A stretch of 64,000 nt of DNA from Mesorhizobium sp. C432A (GCF_030323145.1 NZ_CP100470.1:2397001-2461000), one strand, 5' to 3'; counted from the first letter of the stretch, positions 23,410 to 37,771 are shown. Numbers and translations: made by a program. The notes: a model not told the origin generated them from the sequence alone.

Positions 23410-24369
23410 TCAGGCTGTGGGGTCGTCGTTGCCGGGTATGAAGGCGTCGAAGGCGGCGAGCAACTGCTCGCGATAGACATCGGCCTCCTGCAGGATCTCG
23501 TGTTTCGAGCCATCGATCATCAGCAGCGAGCCGAGGCGCAGACGCCTGGCGTAGGCTTCCACGGCCTTGGTCGAGACGACCTGATCGGCGCCGGCGGCGA
23601 TCATCAGCAGCGGCACCTGGATCCTGGCCATGAAGTCGGGCTCGCTGATGGCTTCGCCTGCCTTGATTGCCGCCTGCAGCCAGCGGATCGTCGGCCCGCC
23701 GAGCGCCAGTTGCGGATAGTGCTCGTAGATTTTCGTGTTGCGCTGATAGCGCCCGGGGTCCGATGTCACCTTGTTGAGGGCGAAGGGCAGGGTTTCCCTG
23801 GGACGCGGACCCCAGGCGGCGTAGAGCCGACCGAGGCCGAGAAAGCACAATACCGAGCAGACGCGGCGCGCCGTTTTTGCCGACACGGGCGAGTCGGGCA
23901 CCGTCAGGAAAGGCGCAATCAGCACCATTCGACGCACCCGGTTGACCATCGACGGCGCCGCGAGCAGCGCGATCACGGCGCCCATCGAATGGGCGAGGAT
24001 GTAATACGGGCCGCGGCAGTCGGGCAGCACGATGTCCTCGAAGAACTGTTCGAGGTCGCCGGTGTAATCGTAGAAGGAGCGGACATAGCCGCGTTGCGGG
24101 TCGGCGATCAGCCGGTCGGAATCGCCCTGGCCGCGCCAGTCGAGCGTGGCGACGCCGAGGCCGCGGTCGGTCAGGTTGCGGATGGTTTCGAAATACTTCT
24201 CGATGCACTCGTTGCGGCCGGGCAGCAGCACGACGGTGCCTTTCAGCGGCCGAGTGACCGCGGCAAACAGGCCGTAGCGGATCTTCTTGCCGTCGCGCGT
24301 GGTGAAAAAGCCGCCGGCGACATTTTGCGGCGGCGGATTGCCTGGCGTGGGATGGAAGAGATCCGTCAT
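23410..24369 (-). CDS. Alpha/beta hydrolase, lysophospholipase-like
   Basis: The ATG at 24369 starts MTDLFHPTPGNPPPQNVAGG and gives 319 residues. The fold is shown by VVLLPGRNECIEKY, LDWRGQGDS and the nucleophile elbow LAHSMGAV. A catalytic-acid region (LMIAAGADQVVS) and the closing histidine in DGSKHEIL complete the triad. It resembles PldB/monoglyceride-lipase-like enzymes. No signal peptide is seen, so it should act in the cytoplasm or at the inner membrane face. The exact lipid substrate is unknown. Confidence 0.85.
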   Translation of the reverse strand: MTDLFHPTPGNPPPQNVAGGFFTTRDGKKIRYGLFAAVTRPLKGTVVLLPGRNECIEKYFETIRNLTDRGLGVATLDWRGQGDSDRLIADPQRGYVRSFYDYTGDLEQFFEDIVLPDCRGPYYILAHSMGAVIALLAAPSMVNRVRRMVLIAPFLTVPDSPVSAKTARRVCSVLCFLGLGRLYAAWGPRPRETLPFALNKVTSDPGRYQRNTKIYEHYPQLALGGPTIRWLQAAIKAGEAISEPDFMARIQVPLLMIAAGADQVVSTKAVEAYARRLRLGSLLMIDGSKHEILQEADVYREQLLAAFDAFIPGNDDPTA

Positions 24370-24693
24370 TAGGCGCTTGCGTCTTCGTGGTGTCTCACCC
24401 GGCAGGGCGTCGGCATGGTGATAGACGCCAATGGATGAAAAGCAAAGGGAGGACGCCAAGGGGGCGGACGAACGACAAGCAAGGCCGGAAGCAGCCTGCG
24501 GCGGCGTGCTTCCGGCCTCTGTCGATCCGGGAGGAAGGGACGTTACACCCGGTCGGCCTCGTCGCGGCGCTTTCATCCGGCGCCGCCTGGTTCTTTATCC
24601 TGGGGGCACTCTAGCGCCGGCCGGCTGAACGGGCGCCGAAGCAGCGGTTCATCTGCCGTTCATCGACGCCTCGATTGGCGCTCTTCAAAGATC

Positions 24694-24722
24694 CTTGAAA
24701 TGAGCTTTTGCGCTCCCCAAAT
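24694..24722 (+). promoter_or_regulatory. Sigma-32 (RpoH) heat-shock promoter
   Basis: CTTGAA (24694-24699), a 15-base spacer and CCCCAAAT (24715-24722) match the heat-shock sigma factor consensus. Transcription would begin near 24730, giving a leader of about 100 bases before hsp20. Confidence 0.78.
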
Positions 24723-24729
24723 GTCGGAT

Positions 24730-24827
24730 GCAGCCGCCGATGTCGGGGCTGCTGGTCCACCCGAAACGCCTTTCCAGGGTTTCGCACCGGCCACACGCAA
24801 ACATGTTGCTCAACAGGAGAACACCTC
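24730..24827 (+). promoter_or_regulatory. ROSE-type RNA thermometer leader
   Basis: Just before the start codon TTGCT (24806-24810), a CAAC loop and AGGAG (24815-24819) can form the short imperfect hairpin of ROSE elements, with the conserved G facing the ribosome site. It should melt at heat-shock temperature and free the Shine-Dalgarno sequence. The upstream leader hairpins were not modelled. Confidence 0.7.
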
Positions 24828-25295
24828 ATGCGTCACGTTGATTTTTCCCCGCTCTATCGCTCGACCGTCGGCTTCGACCGCCTGTTCACCATGCTCGACT
24901 CGCTGGCCCAGCCCGATGGCGCGCAGACCTATCCGCCCTACAACATCGAGCGCACCGGCGAGGACGCCTATCGCATCTCGATGGCGGTTGCCGGCTTCTC
25001 GGACGAAGAGATTTCGATCGAAGCCCACCGCAACGTGCTGACCGTCAAGGGTGAGCGCAAGGAAGAGGGCAATGGCGAAGGCTCCGAGCTGCTCTACCGC
25101 GGCATTGCCTCGCGTTCGTTCGAGCGCCGCTTCCAGCTTGCCGACCATGTCGAGGTCGTCGGCGCCACCCTGAAGAACGGCCTGCTTTTCGTCGACCTTA
25201 AGCGCAACATCCCCGAGGAGCTGAAGCCGCGCAAGATCGCGATTACCGCCTCTTCGGCCAACGCCAAGCAGATCGAGGCCAAGAACGCCGCGTGA
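24828..25295 (+). CDS. Small heat-shock protein Hsp20 (IbpA-like)
   Basis: The 155-residue chaperone starts MRHVDFSPLYRSTVGFDRLF and has the alpha-crystallin domain from about residue 40. Conserved parts are YPPYNIER, AVAGFSDEEISIEAHRNVL and LKNGLLFVDLKRNIPEE. Its length and front match rhizobial class A small heat-shock proteins. It binds unfolding proteins as a holdase. The heat-shock promoter and ROSE leader upstream indicate both transcriptional and translational heat control. Confidence 0.95.
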   Translation: MRHVDFSPLYRSTVGFDRLFTMLDSLAQPDGAQTYPPYNIERTGEDAYRISMAVAGFSDEEISIEAHRNVLTVKGERKEEGNGEGSELLYRGIASRSFERRFQLADHVEVVGATLKNGLLFVDLKRNIPEELKPRKIAITASSANAKQIEAKNAA

Positions 25296-25350
25296 TCAAG
25301 ACGGCGGCGTCACAACGCCCAAGGTTGAAAGCGTCTCCTCCCGAGACGAA

Positions 25351-25378
25351 AGCGGCGCCGCGAGGCGCCGCTTTTTTT
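25351..25378 (+). terminator. Rho-independent terminator of hsp20
   Basis: AGCGGCGCC, a GCGA loop and GGCGCCGCT form a perfect nine-base stem followed by a run of seven Ts. Confidence 0.92.
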
Positions 25379-25452
25379 CGCCGCAGCCTCTGTCACCCCA
25401 ACCGAAGAGTTCTGGCTCTTTTGCGGCGGGCGCCGTCTTCCCATGAAGGGCG

Positions 25453-26217
25453 ATGTCTGATCTTTCGGCTGATTTTTCCCTGGCCCTAACGGCAACCATT
25501 GCGGTGACCTTCCTGCTGGCCGGCATCGTCAAGGGCGTTACCGGTATGGGACTGCCGACGTTGGCGATGGGGCTGCTGGGCACAATCATGCCGCCGGTCG
25601 CCGCGGCTTCGCTGCTGATCGTGCCGTCCTTCGTCACCAATATCTGGCAGCTGTTTGCCGGCCCGAGCTTCGGATGGATCCTCAGGCGGCTGTGGCTGAT
25701 GATGGTCGGCATCGTCGCCGGCACGCTGGCCGGCTCATGGCTGCTGGCCAGCGACAATGTCAAATGGACGACGGCCGGCCTCGGGGCGGCGCTGATCGTC
25801 TATGCCGTCTATACGCTGCTGGCGCGGCAGTTGACGGTTCCCGCGTCAGCCGAGCGCTGGTCGTCGCCCATCGTCGGTTTCCTTACCGGCATCGTCACCG
25901 GCGGCACCGGCGTGTTCGTCGTGCCCGCTGTACCTTACATTCAGGCGCTGGGCTTGAGCCGTGACGATCTGATCCAGGCGCTCGGCCTGTCCTTCACCGT
26001 GTCGACGATCGCGCTCGCTGCCGGCCTTGCCTCGCACGGCGCGTTCCAGGTCGGGCATGTCGCCATGTCGTCGCTGGCGGTTGCGCCGGCCTTGCTCGGC
26101 ATGTGGCTCGGACAGTTGCTCCGGCAGCGGATCAGCCCGGCGACCTTCCGGCGCTGGTTTCTTGTTTTCCTGATCTTGCTTGGCCTCGAGCTTTTGGCGC
26201 GGCCTTTCCTTGCTTAG
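25453..26217 (+). CDS. TauE/SafE-family membrane transporter
   Basis: The 254-residue integral membrane protein has about eight hydrophobic segments in two halves, typical of the TSUP family. The first half includes LLAGIVKGVTGMGLPTLAMG and the second GFLTGIVTGGTGVFVVPAVP, the two repeated Gly-rich signatures. Members export sulfite, sulfonates or related anions. The substrate cannot be told here. The stop overlaps that of the convergent hydrolase gene by four bases. Confidence 0.88.
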   Translation: MSDLSADFSLALTATIAVTFLLAGIVKGVTGMGLPTLAMGLLGTIMPPVAAASLLIVPSFVTNIWQLFAGPSFGWILRRLWLMMVGIVAGTLAGSWLLASDNVKWTTAGLGAALIVYAVYTLLARQLTVPASAERWSSPIVGFLTGIVTGGTGVFVVPAVPYIQALGLSRDDLIQALGLSFTVSTIALAAGLASHGAFQVGHVAMSSLAVAPALLGMWLGQLLRQRISPATFRRWFLVFLILLGLELLARPFLA

Positions 26218-27110
26218 CGACCGGTGCCGGTTGCGAGAACGGCCTCGATGTTTTGCCGGTGGACGGGCTCGTACAGCGCGAAGTACTCGACCGCGCCCGT
26301 GGCGAATATGTCGGCGCCGAAGGTTTTCAGATCCTGCTTCGCAAGATCAGGCTCACGCCGGCAGCGAAGCAGTTTTTGAACGTAGGCTTGCGTGGCGGCG
26401 ATGAGGCCTTTGTCGTAGCCGCCTCGCTCAATCGCTTCGAGCGAGCCGTGATTGGGCAAGATGCGGTCTATCGGCCACCCGCTCATGCGTTCGAGATCGA
26501 CCAGATGTTGCGCCAGCCGATCCGCCTCGCTGACATAGGTGATCGGATCCTCGAGCGTGTCGCCCGCCAGGAGCAGGCCGGTTTCGGGCATGAACAGCAC
26601 CGTGCCGTCATGGCTGTGGATTTCGACCTGACGCAGTTCGACGGCGATCGATCCAACGGCGAGGTCAAGACTGCCTGCGAAGGTCCTGTTCGGCAGCACG
26701 AGAGGCTTGATCGGTGGAACACTGCTTTCGATCTCAGCCCGGTTGTTCGCGAGCGCCGAGGCGGTGAGCGTGTTGGCGATAATCTCGCAATCCTGAAACA
26801 CCTCATTGCCGGCAATATGATCGTCATGCCAGTGGCTGAGCACGACCCGGATCGATGTTGCGCCCATGTCTTCGAGCGTCTGCCTGATGAAGCGCGCGTG
26901 AGGCAGCGAAATATGCGTGTCGTAGACAAGCGCCTGCGAACCATCGACGATCGCATAGGTGCAGATGCCGAGGGCATAGGCGCCGTCGTCCAGCCAGTTC
27001 GGCTCGTCCGACCAGGCGCGAACGCCGTCAACGCGGCCATCGTAGAAGCCGAGCACGTTTGGCGCCGGGCGAACCAGCCGCATGGTTGAGCCGAGAGGTG
27101 GCTTTGTCAT
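26214..27110 (-). CDS. Metallo-beta-lactamase-fold hydrolase
   Basis: The 298-residue protein has the zinc-binding motif LSHWHDDHIAGN, a later EIHSHDG histidine, LLAGDTLED with the bridging aspartate, and LPNHGS. This is the complete ligand set of the MBL fold. The substrate is unknown; the family includes lactonases, glyoxalase II-like and other hydrolases. An internal ATG at 27083 is an alternative start. A gap of 18 bases to the threonine aldolase gene on the same strand suggests cotranscription. Confidence 0.85.
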   Translation of the reverse strand: MTKPPLGSTMRLVRPAPNVLGFYDGRVDGVRAWSDEPNWLDDGAYALGICTYAIVDGSQALVYDTHISLPHARFIRQTLEDMGATSIRVVLSHWHDDHIAGNEVFQDCEIIANTLTASALANNRAEIESSVPPIKPLVLPNRTFAGSLDLAVGSIAVELRQVEIHSHDGTVLFMPETGLLLAGDTLEDPITYVSEADRLAQHLVDLERMSGWPIDRILPNHGSLEAIERGGYDKGLIAATQAYVQKLLRCRREPDLAKQDLKTFGADIFATGAVEYFALYEPVHRQNIEAVLATGTGR

Positions 27111-27128
27111 TGGCGCGGTCTCGCGGGT

Positions 27129-28178
27129 TCAGGCGATCATCTGGCCGAAGCGATCGACCTCATCTGAAGTCGTGGCAAAGCTGGTGACGAAGCGATAGAG
27201 CAACTCGTCCTCGCCGACATGGCCGTCGAAGCCGTGCGGCCTGTGCCAGTCGTAAAAGGCTGCGCCGACGGATTGCAGCCTTTCGGCTTCCGCCTTTTTC
27301 ATCACCGCGAACACCTCGTTGGCCTGCGGCAACCAGGCGAGCTTCGCCGTTGCCGAATCCTCGATCGCAGCCGCCAGGCGCGCGGCCATGGCATTGGCAT
27401 GACGGGCCGTGTCCAGCCACAGGCCGTCCGTGAAGTAGGCGTCGAACTGCGCTGCGATGAAGCGCGACTTGGAGAACAGCTGTGCGGCGCGCTTGCGCAG
27501 GAAGGACAACTCCTTGGCGCGGTCTAGATCGAACAGCACCACCGCTTCGGCGCACCAGCAGCCGTTCTTGGTGCCGCCGAACGAGACGATGTCGACGCCG
27601 CGCTTCCAGGTCATTTCGGCCGGCGTCGTCTCAAGCGCGACCAATGCGTTGGCAAAACGGGCGCCGTCCATATGCAGCGGCAGGGAAAAGCGTTTGGCGA
27701 TCTCCGAAATGGTGGAAATGTCGTCGAGCCCGTACACTGTGCCGACTTCGGTCGATTGGGTGATCGAGACGGCCGTCGGGCGTCCCCAATGGACGATTTC
27801 GGGTGCGAAACGGGCGACGGCGCGTTCAAGGTTGTGCGGATCGATCTTGCCCAGGGCGCCGTCGACAGCATGGAGACGCGAGCCGCCGCTGAAATATTCC
27901 GGCGCGCCGCATTCGTCCTCGATGATGTGCGATTCGCGGTGCGCAAAGGAAATGCCGCCGGGCTTGTTGTAAGCGGCCAGGGACAGCGAGTTGGCCGCCG
28001 TGCCGGTAGCGACGAAGAACACCGCGACCTCGCGTTCGAAGATCTCGCTGAAACGCTGGTAGACGGCCCGGTCGAGATCGCCATCGCCATAGGCGGTCGA
28101 AAAGCCGCCAGCATTGGCTGACAGCCCGGCGGCAATGTTGGAATGGACGCCCGCCCAGTTGTCGGATGCAAAGAACAT
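27129..28178 (-). CDS. ltaE: Low-specificity L-threonine aldolase
   Basis: The ATG at 28178 gives 349 residues beginning MFFASDNWAGVHSNIAAGLS. In-frame sequence upstream is not family-like. The PLP-binding lysine is in SFGGTKNGCWCAEAV. The fold-type I pattern is seen in VATGTAANSLSL, HRESHIIEDECGAPE and LHMDGARFANALVAL. The enzyme splits threonine or allo-threonine to glycine and acetaldehyde. It precedes the MBL hydrolase in a likely two-gene unit. Confidence 0.9.
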   Translation of the reverse strand: MFFASDNWAGVHSNIAAGLSANAGGFSTAYGDGDLDRAVYQRFSEIFEREVAVFFVATGTAANSLSLAAYNKPGGISFAHRESHIIEDECGAPEYFSGGSRLHAVDGALGKIDPHNLERAVARFAPEIVHWGRPTAVSITQSTEVGTVYGLDDISTISEIAKRFSLPLHMDGARFANALVALETTPAEMTWKRGVDIVSFGGTKNGCWCAEAVVLFDLDRAKELSFLRKRAAQLFSKSRFIAAQFDAYFTDGLWLDTARHANAMAARLAAAIEDSATAKLAWLPQANEVFAVMKKAEAERLQSVGAAFYDWHRPHGFDGHVGEDELLYRFVTSFATTSDEVDRFGQMIA

Positions 28179-28687
28179 CAGGAAAGTCCCTGCCTGGTTG
28201 AGAAAGTCTGGTTGCGACAAGAGCGCGACCATGGCCGTTTCGGGGTTTGACGCGCAAGGGCCAAGGGCTGAAAAAGCGGTAAAGCCAAAGGCGATCACGA
28301 AGGAGTGCCGGGACCGAAATTTCGTTTCAACAGCGCCCGACGTAATTTTCTGTCGCCAAACGTCCAAGAATTTGGTGAATCGGTCTTGTGTGCGCCTAGG
28401 ATTTCTGCCATAAAAATTTAGGACAGTAGTGCTGTCTTATTTTGTCGCACAAGTCAGGCTGGATTGGCGTATCATTTGGGCCACTCCGGCCGTTGCCGCG
28501 AGCGACGGGTAGACGGCTCGGCTGTGGCCTGTACGATACCGGATACGAACCGGCGGTGCACCGCACGGTCCGCCAAGGATTTCGAAAAGACGTGCCGCAA
28601 GAATGAGAGCGGAAGCCAGTCGCTTCCCAAGGTAGACCAGCGCCCCAAATGCTAGACGTGCAAGGGGCCGGAACGGAGGACAGGACG
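28179..28687. other. Intergenic region between ltaE and gltB
   Basis: This 509-base stretch separates divergent genes and holds no convincing coding frame. It contains the palindrome described separately at 28419-28439 and a GC-rich leader of about 200 bases before gltB with several possible stems. I could not match the leader to a known riboswitch. Confidence 0.6.
28419..28439. promoter_or_regulatory. Palindromic operator candidate upstream of gltB
   Basis: GGACAG (28421-28426) and CTGTCT (28432-28437) face each other across TAGTG, with T/A-rich flanks extending the symmetry to 21 bases. It lies in an AT-rich spot between ltaE and gltB, as expected for a repressor or activator dimer site. 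The regulator is not identified. Confidence 0.5.
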
Positions 28688-33439
<4,752 letters not shown>

Positions 33440-33451
33440 GTTTTTCGACTT

Positions 33452-33475
33452 GCCGGGAGGCGCAGGCTTCCCGGC
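33452..33475 (+). terminator. Hairpin in gltB-gltD gap
   Basis: GCCGGGA and TCCCGGC form a perfect seven-base stem in the 140-base gap between the genes. No T-run follows, so it may be a weak or partial terminator or an RNA-stability hairpin rather than a full stop. Confidence 0.45.
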
Positions 33476-33579
33476 GGAACTTTCAGCGACAGTTTGACCT
33501 CGGATGCAAGGTTGCCACGGCTGCCTCAAGGGGTTAACGGGTGCGAAAACCGCACCATCTGGACAGCAGGAACTGGACT

Positions 33580-35034
33580 ATGGGCAAGGTAACAGGCTTT
33601 CTCGAAATCGACCGGCAGGTGCACAAGTACCAGCCGGCCTCCGACCGCATCCGGCATTTCCGCGAATTCACGCTGCCGATGTCGGACAAGGAGGTCGAGA
33701 AACAGGCCGCGCGCTGCATGGATTGCGGCATCCCGTTCTGCCACGGGCCGACCGGGTGCCCGATCCACAACCAGATCCCGGACTGGAACGACCTCGTCTA
33801 CAATGGCGACTGGGACAATGCGATCCGCAACCTGCATTCGACCAACAATTTCCCCGAGTTCACCGGCCGCATCTGCCCCGCGCCCTGCGAGGAAGCCTGC
33901 ACGCTGAACCTCGAGGACATTCCGGTTGCCATCAAGACCGTTGAACAGGCAATCGCCGACAAGGCTTATGAAACCGGCCATATCCGGCCTTATCCGCCGG
34001 AGAAGAAGACGGGCAAGCGGGTCGCTGTCATCGGCTCCGGCCCGGCAGGGATGGCGGCGGCGCAGCAGCTTGGCCGCGCCGGCCACGAGGTCAGCGTTTA
34101 TGAGCGTGAGAGCCGTCCCGGCGGGCTGATGCGCTACGGCATTCCCGACTTCAAGATCGAGAAGCACTATATCGACCGCCGCATCGAGCAGATGCAGGGC
34201 GAGGGCGTGACCTTCCATTGCGGCGTCAATGTCGGCGTCGATAAGCCGGTGGCAGAGTTGCTCGCCGGATACGATGCGGTGCTCTATTGCGGCGGTTCGG
34301 AATCGCCGCGTCCGGCCAACATTCCGGGCGACGATCTCGGCGGCGTCTATGACGCCATGCCCTATCTGGTGCAGCAGAACCGTCGCGTTGGCGGCGAGCC
34401 GATCCAGTCGGTGGCCTGGCCGTCGCATCCGATCATCGCCGGCGGCCAGCATGTCGTCGTCGTCGGCGGCGGCGATACCGCGTCCGACTGCGTCGGCACC
34501 GCCTTCCGCCAGGGCGCGGTGCGCGTCACCCAGCTCGACATCCGCCCGCAGCCGCCGGAGAAGGAAGACAAGCTTTCGGTCTGGCCTTACTGGGCGACCA
34601 AGATGCGCACCTCGTCCTCACAGGCCGAAGGTGCGGAGCGCGAATTCCAGGTGGCGACGCTCGAATTCATCGGCGAGGACGGCCAACTGACCGGCGTCAA
34701 ATGCTGTGAAGTCGACGAGAAGCGCAAGCCGATCGCCGGCACCGAATTCGTCATCCGTGCAGACCTCGCCTTCATCGCCATCGGCTTTGCCGGACCGGCT
34801 GCCGCCGGCGTCGCGAAAGAGCTGGACGGTGAGATGAAAATCACCACCGACAGCCGCCGTTCCCGCAATGTCGAAGCCAATGATCGCGACTACAAGACCA
34901 GCGTCGACAAGCTCTACGCCGCAGGTGATGTGCGCCGCGGCCAGTCGCTGGTTGTGTGGGCGATCCGCGAAGGCCGCCAGGCCGCGCGCTCGATCGATGA
35001 AGCGCTGATGGGGTCGACGGTACTCCCCCGTTAA
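33580..35034 (+). CDS. gltD: Glutamate synthase small subunit
   Basis: The ATG at 33580 gives 484 residues beginning [20 protein letters not shown]. The N-terminal iron-sulfur cysteines are in [16 protein letters not shown] and [11 protein letters not shown]. The FAD-binding loop is [18 protein letters not shown] and the NADPH-binding loop is [16 protein letters not shown]. It passes NADPH electrons to GltB. It lies 140 bases downstream of gltB on the same strand, and its stop overlaps the convergent SGNH gene by four bases. Confidence 0.98.
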   Translation: MGKVTGFLEIDRQVHKYQPASDRIRHFREFTLPMSDKEVEKQAARCMDCGIPFCHGPTGCPIHNQIPDWNDLVYNGDWDNAIRNLHSTNNFPEFTGRICPAPCEEACTLNLEDIPVAIKTVEQAIADKAYETGHIRPYPPEKKTGKRVAVIGSGPAGMAAAQQLGRAGHEVSVYERESRPGGLMRYGIPDFKIEKHYIDRRIEQMQGEGVTFHCGVNVGVDKPVAELLAGYDAVLYCGGSESPRPANIPGDDLGGVYDAMPYLVQQNRRVGGEPIQSVAWPSHPIIAGGQHVVVVGGGDTASDCVGTAFRQGAVRVTQLDIRPQPPEKEDKLSVWPYWATKMRTSSSQAEGAEREFQVATLEFIGEDGQLTGVKCCEVDEKRKPIAGTEFVIRADLAFIAIGFAGPAAAGVAKELDGEMKITTDSRRSRNVEANDRDYKTSVDKLYAAGDVRRGQSLVVWAIREGRQAARSIDEALMGSTVLPR

Positions 35035-36284
35035 CGGTTGATCGCCGTCGTCGTATCCGTCGCGGCAGCGGCCTTGGGCGGCCACGAGAAGTCGTCGGCG
35101 CGGCCGGGCGAGGCCTCGGGCGCCTTGCCTTCGAGGATTAGTTTTTCGCCGGGCAGATCCGGATTGGCTTTCGGCGCCGCCGCCGCACCGAGAAGTTCGG
35201 TACCGCCGTCGAGCGCCGGATCGTTGAGCAGCATCGGAACGGTGCGGTCGACCACGATCGGGGCGGCGGGCAGCGACGGCGCCTCGACCGGGGCGCCGGC
35301 CGGTGCGGCAGCCGTCACCACGCTTCCCGGCGCTGCCAGGCCGAGGATCTTGGCCAGCGGCTTTTCGGTGTAGAAGGCGAGCTTTCGCTTGCCGGCTTTC
35401 GAGACGTTGATGCCGTCGTCGGAGCGCAGCCGCACGGCCTGGCCGTTAATGTCGGGGCCGGTCGAGACAAAGGCGCCGTTCTCGTCGACGAACCCATCCC
35501 AGACATCGACGAATTCGCCGCCGTTCTTCTCGGCAGCCGAGTGGTAGATGTCGTTGAATGCCAGCATGTCGGAGGTCATCTTCGGCGTCTTGAAGGCTGG
35601 CATGCCGACCCACAGATAAGGCACCTTGGTCGCCGCCAGTGCCTTTCCCAAGGCTTCGGTCCGGCGTTCGTATTCCTTGGTCCAGTTCTCGGAGCGCGGC
35701 TGCTCGCGCACATCGTTGACGCGCATCTGCTGGCGGTCGTTGGAGCCGAGCATGACGACGACCACGGAGGGTTTTTCGGTCTCGACCAGCGATTTGACCT
35801 GTTCGGGCCAGTTGTAGACATCATCGCGCACGAAACCCGAAGAACCGTTGGCGCGCTCGACGATCCTGACGTTGGCATTGTCGGCAAAGGCTGTTTCGAG
35901 GCCTTCGGCCAGGCCGTTGGCCATGAAATCGCCGATCACCAGAATGACGCGGGCATCCGGTGTCTTCTCGACAATCGGAGCGGAAGGTTCAACCGGTGCA
36001 CGGGGCTTCTTCTTGACCTTCGGCTTTGCCTTGCGGACGTCGAGCGGCGGCTCGATGCGTTCGCTGCGGCGCGGGAACAGAAGGTCGCGCAGCGACCAGC
36101 CGCGGTTCTGCGGTTGTTCCTGCGCCAAAGCCGGTGTGTGGAAAGTGCCGGCGACCCCCGTCGCCAGGACGACGATGGCCAGAATGAGGATCGGCAAGCG
36201 GAAAACGATCACACGGATACGCGCTGCCGGAACCAAGCACCCTCTCCATCCCTTGGTGCATGGCCCTCGCAGGGGATCATGCAC
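35031..36284 (-). CDS. Secreted SGNH hydrolase (DUF459)
   Basis: A 417-residue protein has a hydrophobic segment near residues 27-47 (FRLPILILAIVVLATGVAGT) acting as a signal or anchor. A basic, proline-rich linker and an SGNH fold follow. The fold's nucleophile block is ILVIGDFMANGLAEG, where Asp replaces the usual Gly-Asp-Ser serine region, with further blocks VVVVMLGSNDRQQM and LRSDDGINVSKAG. It matches the DUF459 family of periplasmic hydrolases, perhaps acting on acylated cell-envelope glycans. The C-terminal 100 residues are Ala/Pro-rich. The exact start is unsure. Confidence 0.78.
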   Translation of the reverse strand: MHDPLRGPCTKGWRGCLVPAARIRVIVFRLPILILAIVVLATGVAGTFHTPALAQEQPQNRGWSLRDLLFPRRSERIEPPLDVRKAKPKVKKKPRAPVEPSAPIVEKTPDARVILVIGDFMANGLAEGLETAFADNANVRIVERANGSSGFVRDDVYNWPEQVKSLVETEKPSVVVVMLGSNDRQQMRVNDVREQPRSENWTKEYERRTEALGKALAATKVPYLWVGMPAFKTPKMTSDMLAFNDIYHSAAEKNGGEFVDVWDGFVDENGAFVSTGPDINGQAVRLRSDDGINVSKAGKRKLAFYTEKPLAKILGLAAPGSVVTAAAPAGAPVEAPSLPAAPIVVDRTVPMLLNDPALDGGTELLGAAAAPKANPDLPGEKLILEGKAPEASPGRADDFSWPPKAAAATDTTTAINR

Positions 36285-36340
36285 AGACCGATGCTACGGC
36301 ATCCCTTGCGCGTCGCAGATGCGCGCTGCCGTCGCCGGCT

Positions 36341-37564
36341 CTATTTCTTTCTGAGCCATTTGAGCACTTCCATGCTCGGATACCCGTCCTGGGTCAAGCC
36401 GACCGTTGCCTGATAGGTCATGATGGCGGTTTTCGTGCCGTCACCGATCTTGCCGTCGAACTTGCCGTCGTAAAGTCCGTGCTGCGAAAGCCGCTTCTGC
36501 AACTCCTGCCTTTCCTCGAAGGACAGTTTGGTGAAGGGCCGCTTCCAGTCCTGCACCAGACCATTAGAGCCGGCGATTTCGTCGGCAAGAAGGCCGACGG
36601 CCAGGGCATATTTGTCGGCGTTGTTGTAGGCCTTGATGACGGAGAAGTTCTTGATCATCAGGAATGCCGGTCCGCCGCGGCCGTCCGGCACTTTCAGCGT
36701 CGCCTTGTCGGTTGCGTTCTTGAACGGCTTGCCATTGGCCCTGGCGACGCCGAGCGCCTGCCACTGCGCCAATGTCTTCGAGCCGGCAGGCAGTTTGCCG
36801 GCCGGAATGGTAACCTCGTAGCCCCAGGTCTTGCCGCCCTGCCAGCCATTCTTCTTCAGCAGATTGGCTGATGTCGCCAACGCATCGGGGATCGAATTCC
36901 AGATGTCGCGCTTGCCGTTGCCGTCCATGTCGACGGCATAATGCTGGTAGCTGGTCGGGATGAACTGGGTCTGGCCCATGGCGCCGGCCCAGGAGCCCAT
37001 CAGGTGGCTTTCGTCGATGTCCCCGGTCTGCAGGATTTTCAGCGCGGCGACCAATTGGGTGCGGGCGAATTTCGAACGCTTCGGGTCGCCATAGGCGAGG
37101 GTTGCCAGCGAGCGGATGACATTGCGCATGATGTCGTCGCGCTTGAGGATCTCACCGTAATTCGATTCCATCGACCAGATGGCGAGCAGGATGTAGCGGT
37201 CGACGCCGAACCTCGCCTCGATCCGGTCCAGCCACGGCCTCCATTTTTTGGCCATCTGCTGGCCGACGGCAACGGACTGGTCGTGGACGCGGTTGTCGAA
37301 ATAGTCCCAGGCAGGTGCGGTGAATTCGGGCTGGGTGCGTGCCTTTTCCAGCACCACCGGGTCGGGTTCATTGATGCCCCGGAACGCCCGGTCGTAGACC
37401 GCGCCGGAAACGCCGCCCGCCACGGCCGTGGCGCGGAAGCCGGCGACCCATTGCCGAAACCCGGCATCGGCGGAGGCCGGTCCGGCCGGCATCAGCAAGG
37501 CGAGCGAGAGGCTGGCCGCCGTCAGCACGCTGGTAAAGAGTTTTGCGGCACTGCGAACGGACAT
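36341..37564 (-). CDS. Lytic murein transglycosylase (MltB/SltB-type)
   Basis: The ATG at 37564 follows GAAAGGGG and gives 407 residues, starting with a signal peptide (MSVRSAAKLFTSVLTAASLS). The catalytic glutamate is in LAIWSMESNYGEI near residue 125, and AGAMGQTQFIPTSYQHYAVD is the family signature. A C-terminal peptidoglycan-binding domain (LYDGKFDGKIGDGTKTAIMT) ends the protein. It cleaves the glycan strand in the periplasm with formation of anhydro-muramic ends. Confidence 0.92.
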   Translation of the reverse strand: MSVRSAAKLFTSVLTAASLSLALLMPAGPASADAGFRQWVAGFRATAVAGGVSGAVYDRAFRGINEPDPVVLEKARTQPEFTAPAWDYFDNRVHDQSVAVGQQMAKKWRPWLDRIEARFGVDRYILLAIWSMESNYGEILKRDDIMRNVIRSLATLAYGDPKRSKFARTQLVAALKILQTGDIDESHLMGSWAGAMGQTQFIPTSYQHYAVDMDGNGKRDIWNSIPDALATSANLLKKNGWQGGKTWGYEVTIPAGKLPAGSKTLAQWQALGVARANGKPFKNATDKATLKVPDGRGGPAFLMIKNFSVIKAYNNADKYALAVGLLADEIAGSNGLVQDWKRPFTKLSFEERQELQKRLSQHGLYDGKFDGKIGDGTKTAIMTYQATVGLTQDGYPSMEVLKWLRKK

Positions 37565-37771
37565 ATTTTCCCCTTTCTCTATCTCAGGAAAGACCATTCA
37601 TCGCCGAACCGGGTTAGCAATTGGTTTACCATAGGCGGCGCCTGGAACGAAAAGACACCTGGATGCTTTACCGGTTGATGTTTCCCTCAATGGCCCGATA
37701 ATCCCCAATTCCGGCGCGAAAATGTCGCGAGGCGGGATTGCCGGGCACGCCCTCAAACGGATAATTGACGC

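Noticed and set aside
28540..28650. Cobalamin-riboswitch-like words in the gltB leader
   Set aside because: Short matches to the GCCGCAA and GAAGCCA elements are present, but the conserved B12-box order is not, and gltB is not an expected target.
28464..28655. Plus-strand 63-codon frame in the gltB leader
   Set aside because: It has no ribosome site, its composition looks random and it ends inside the gltB upstream region.
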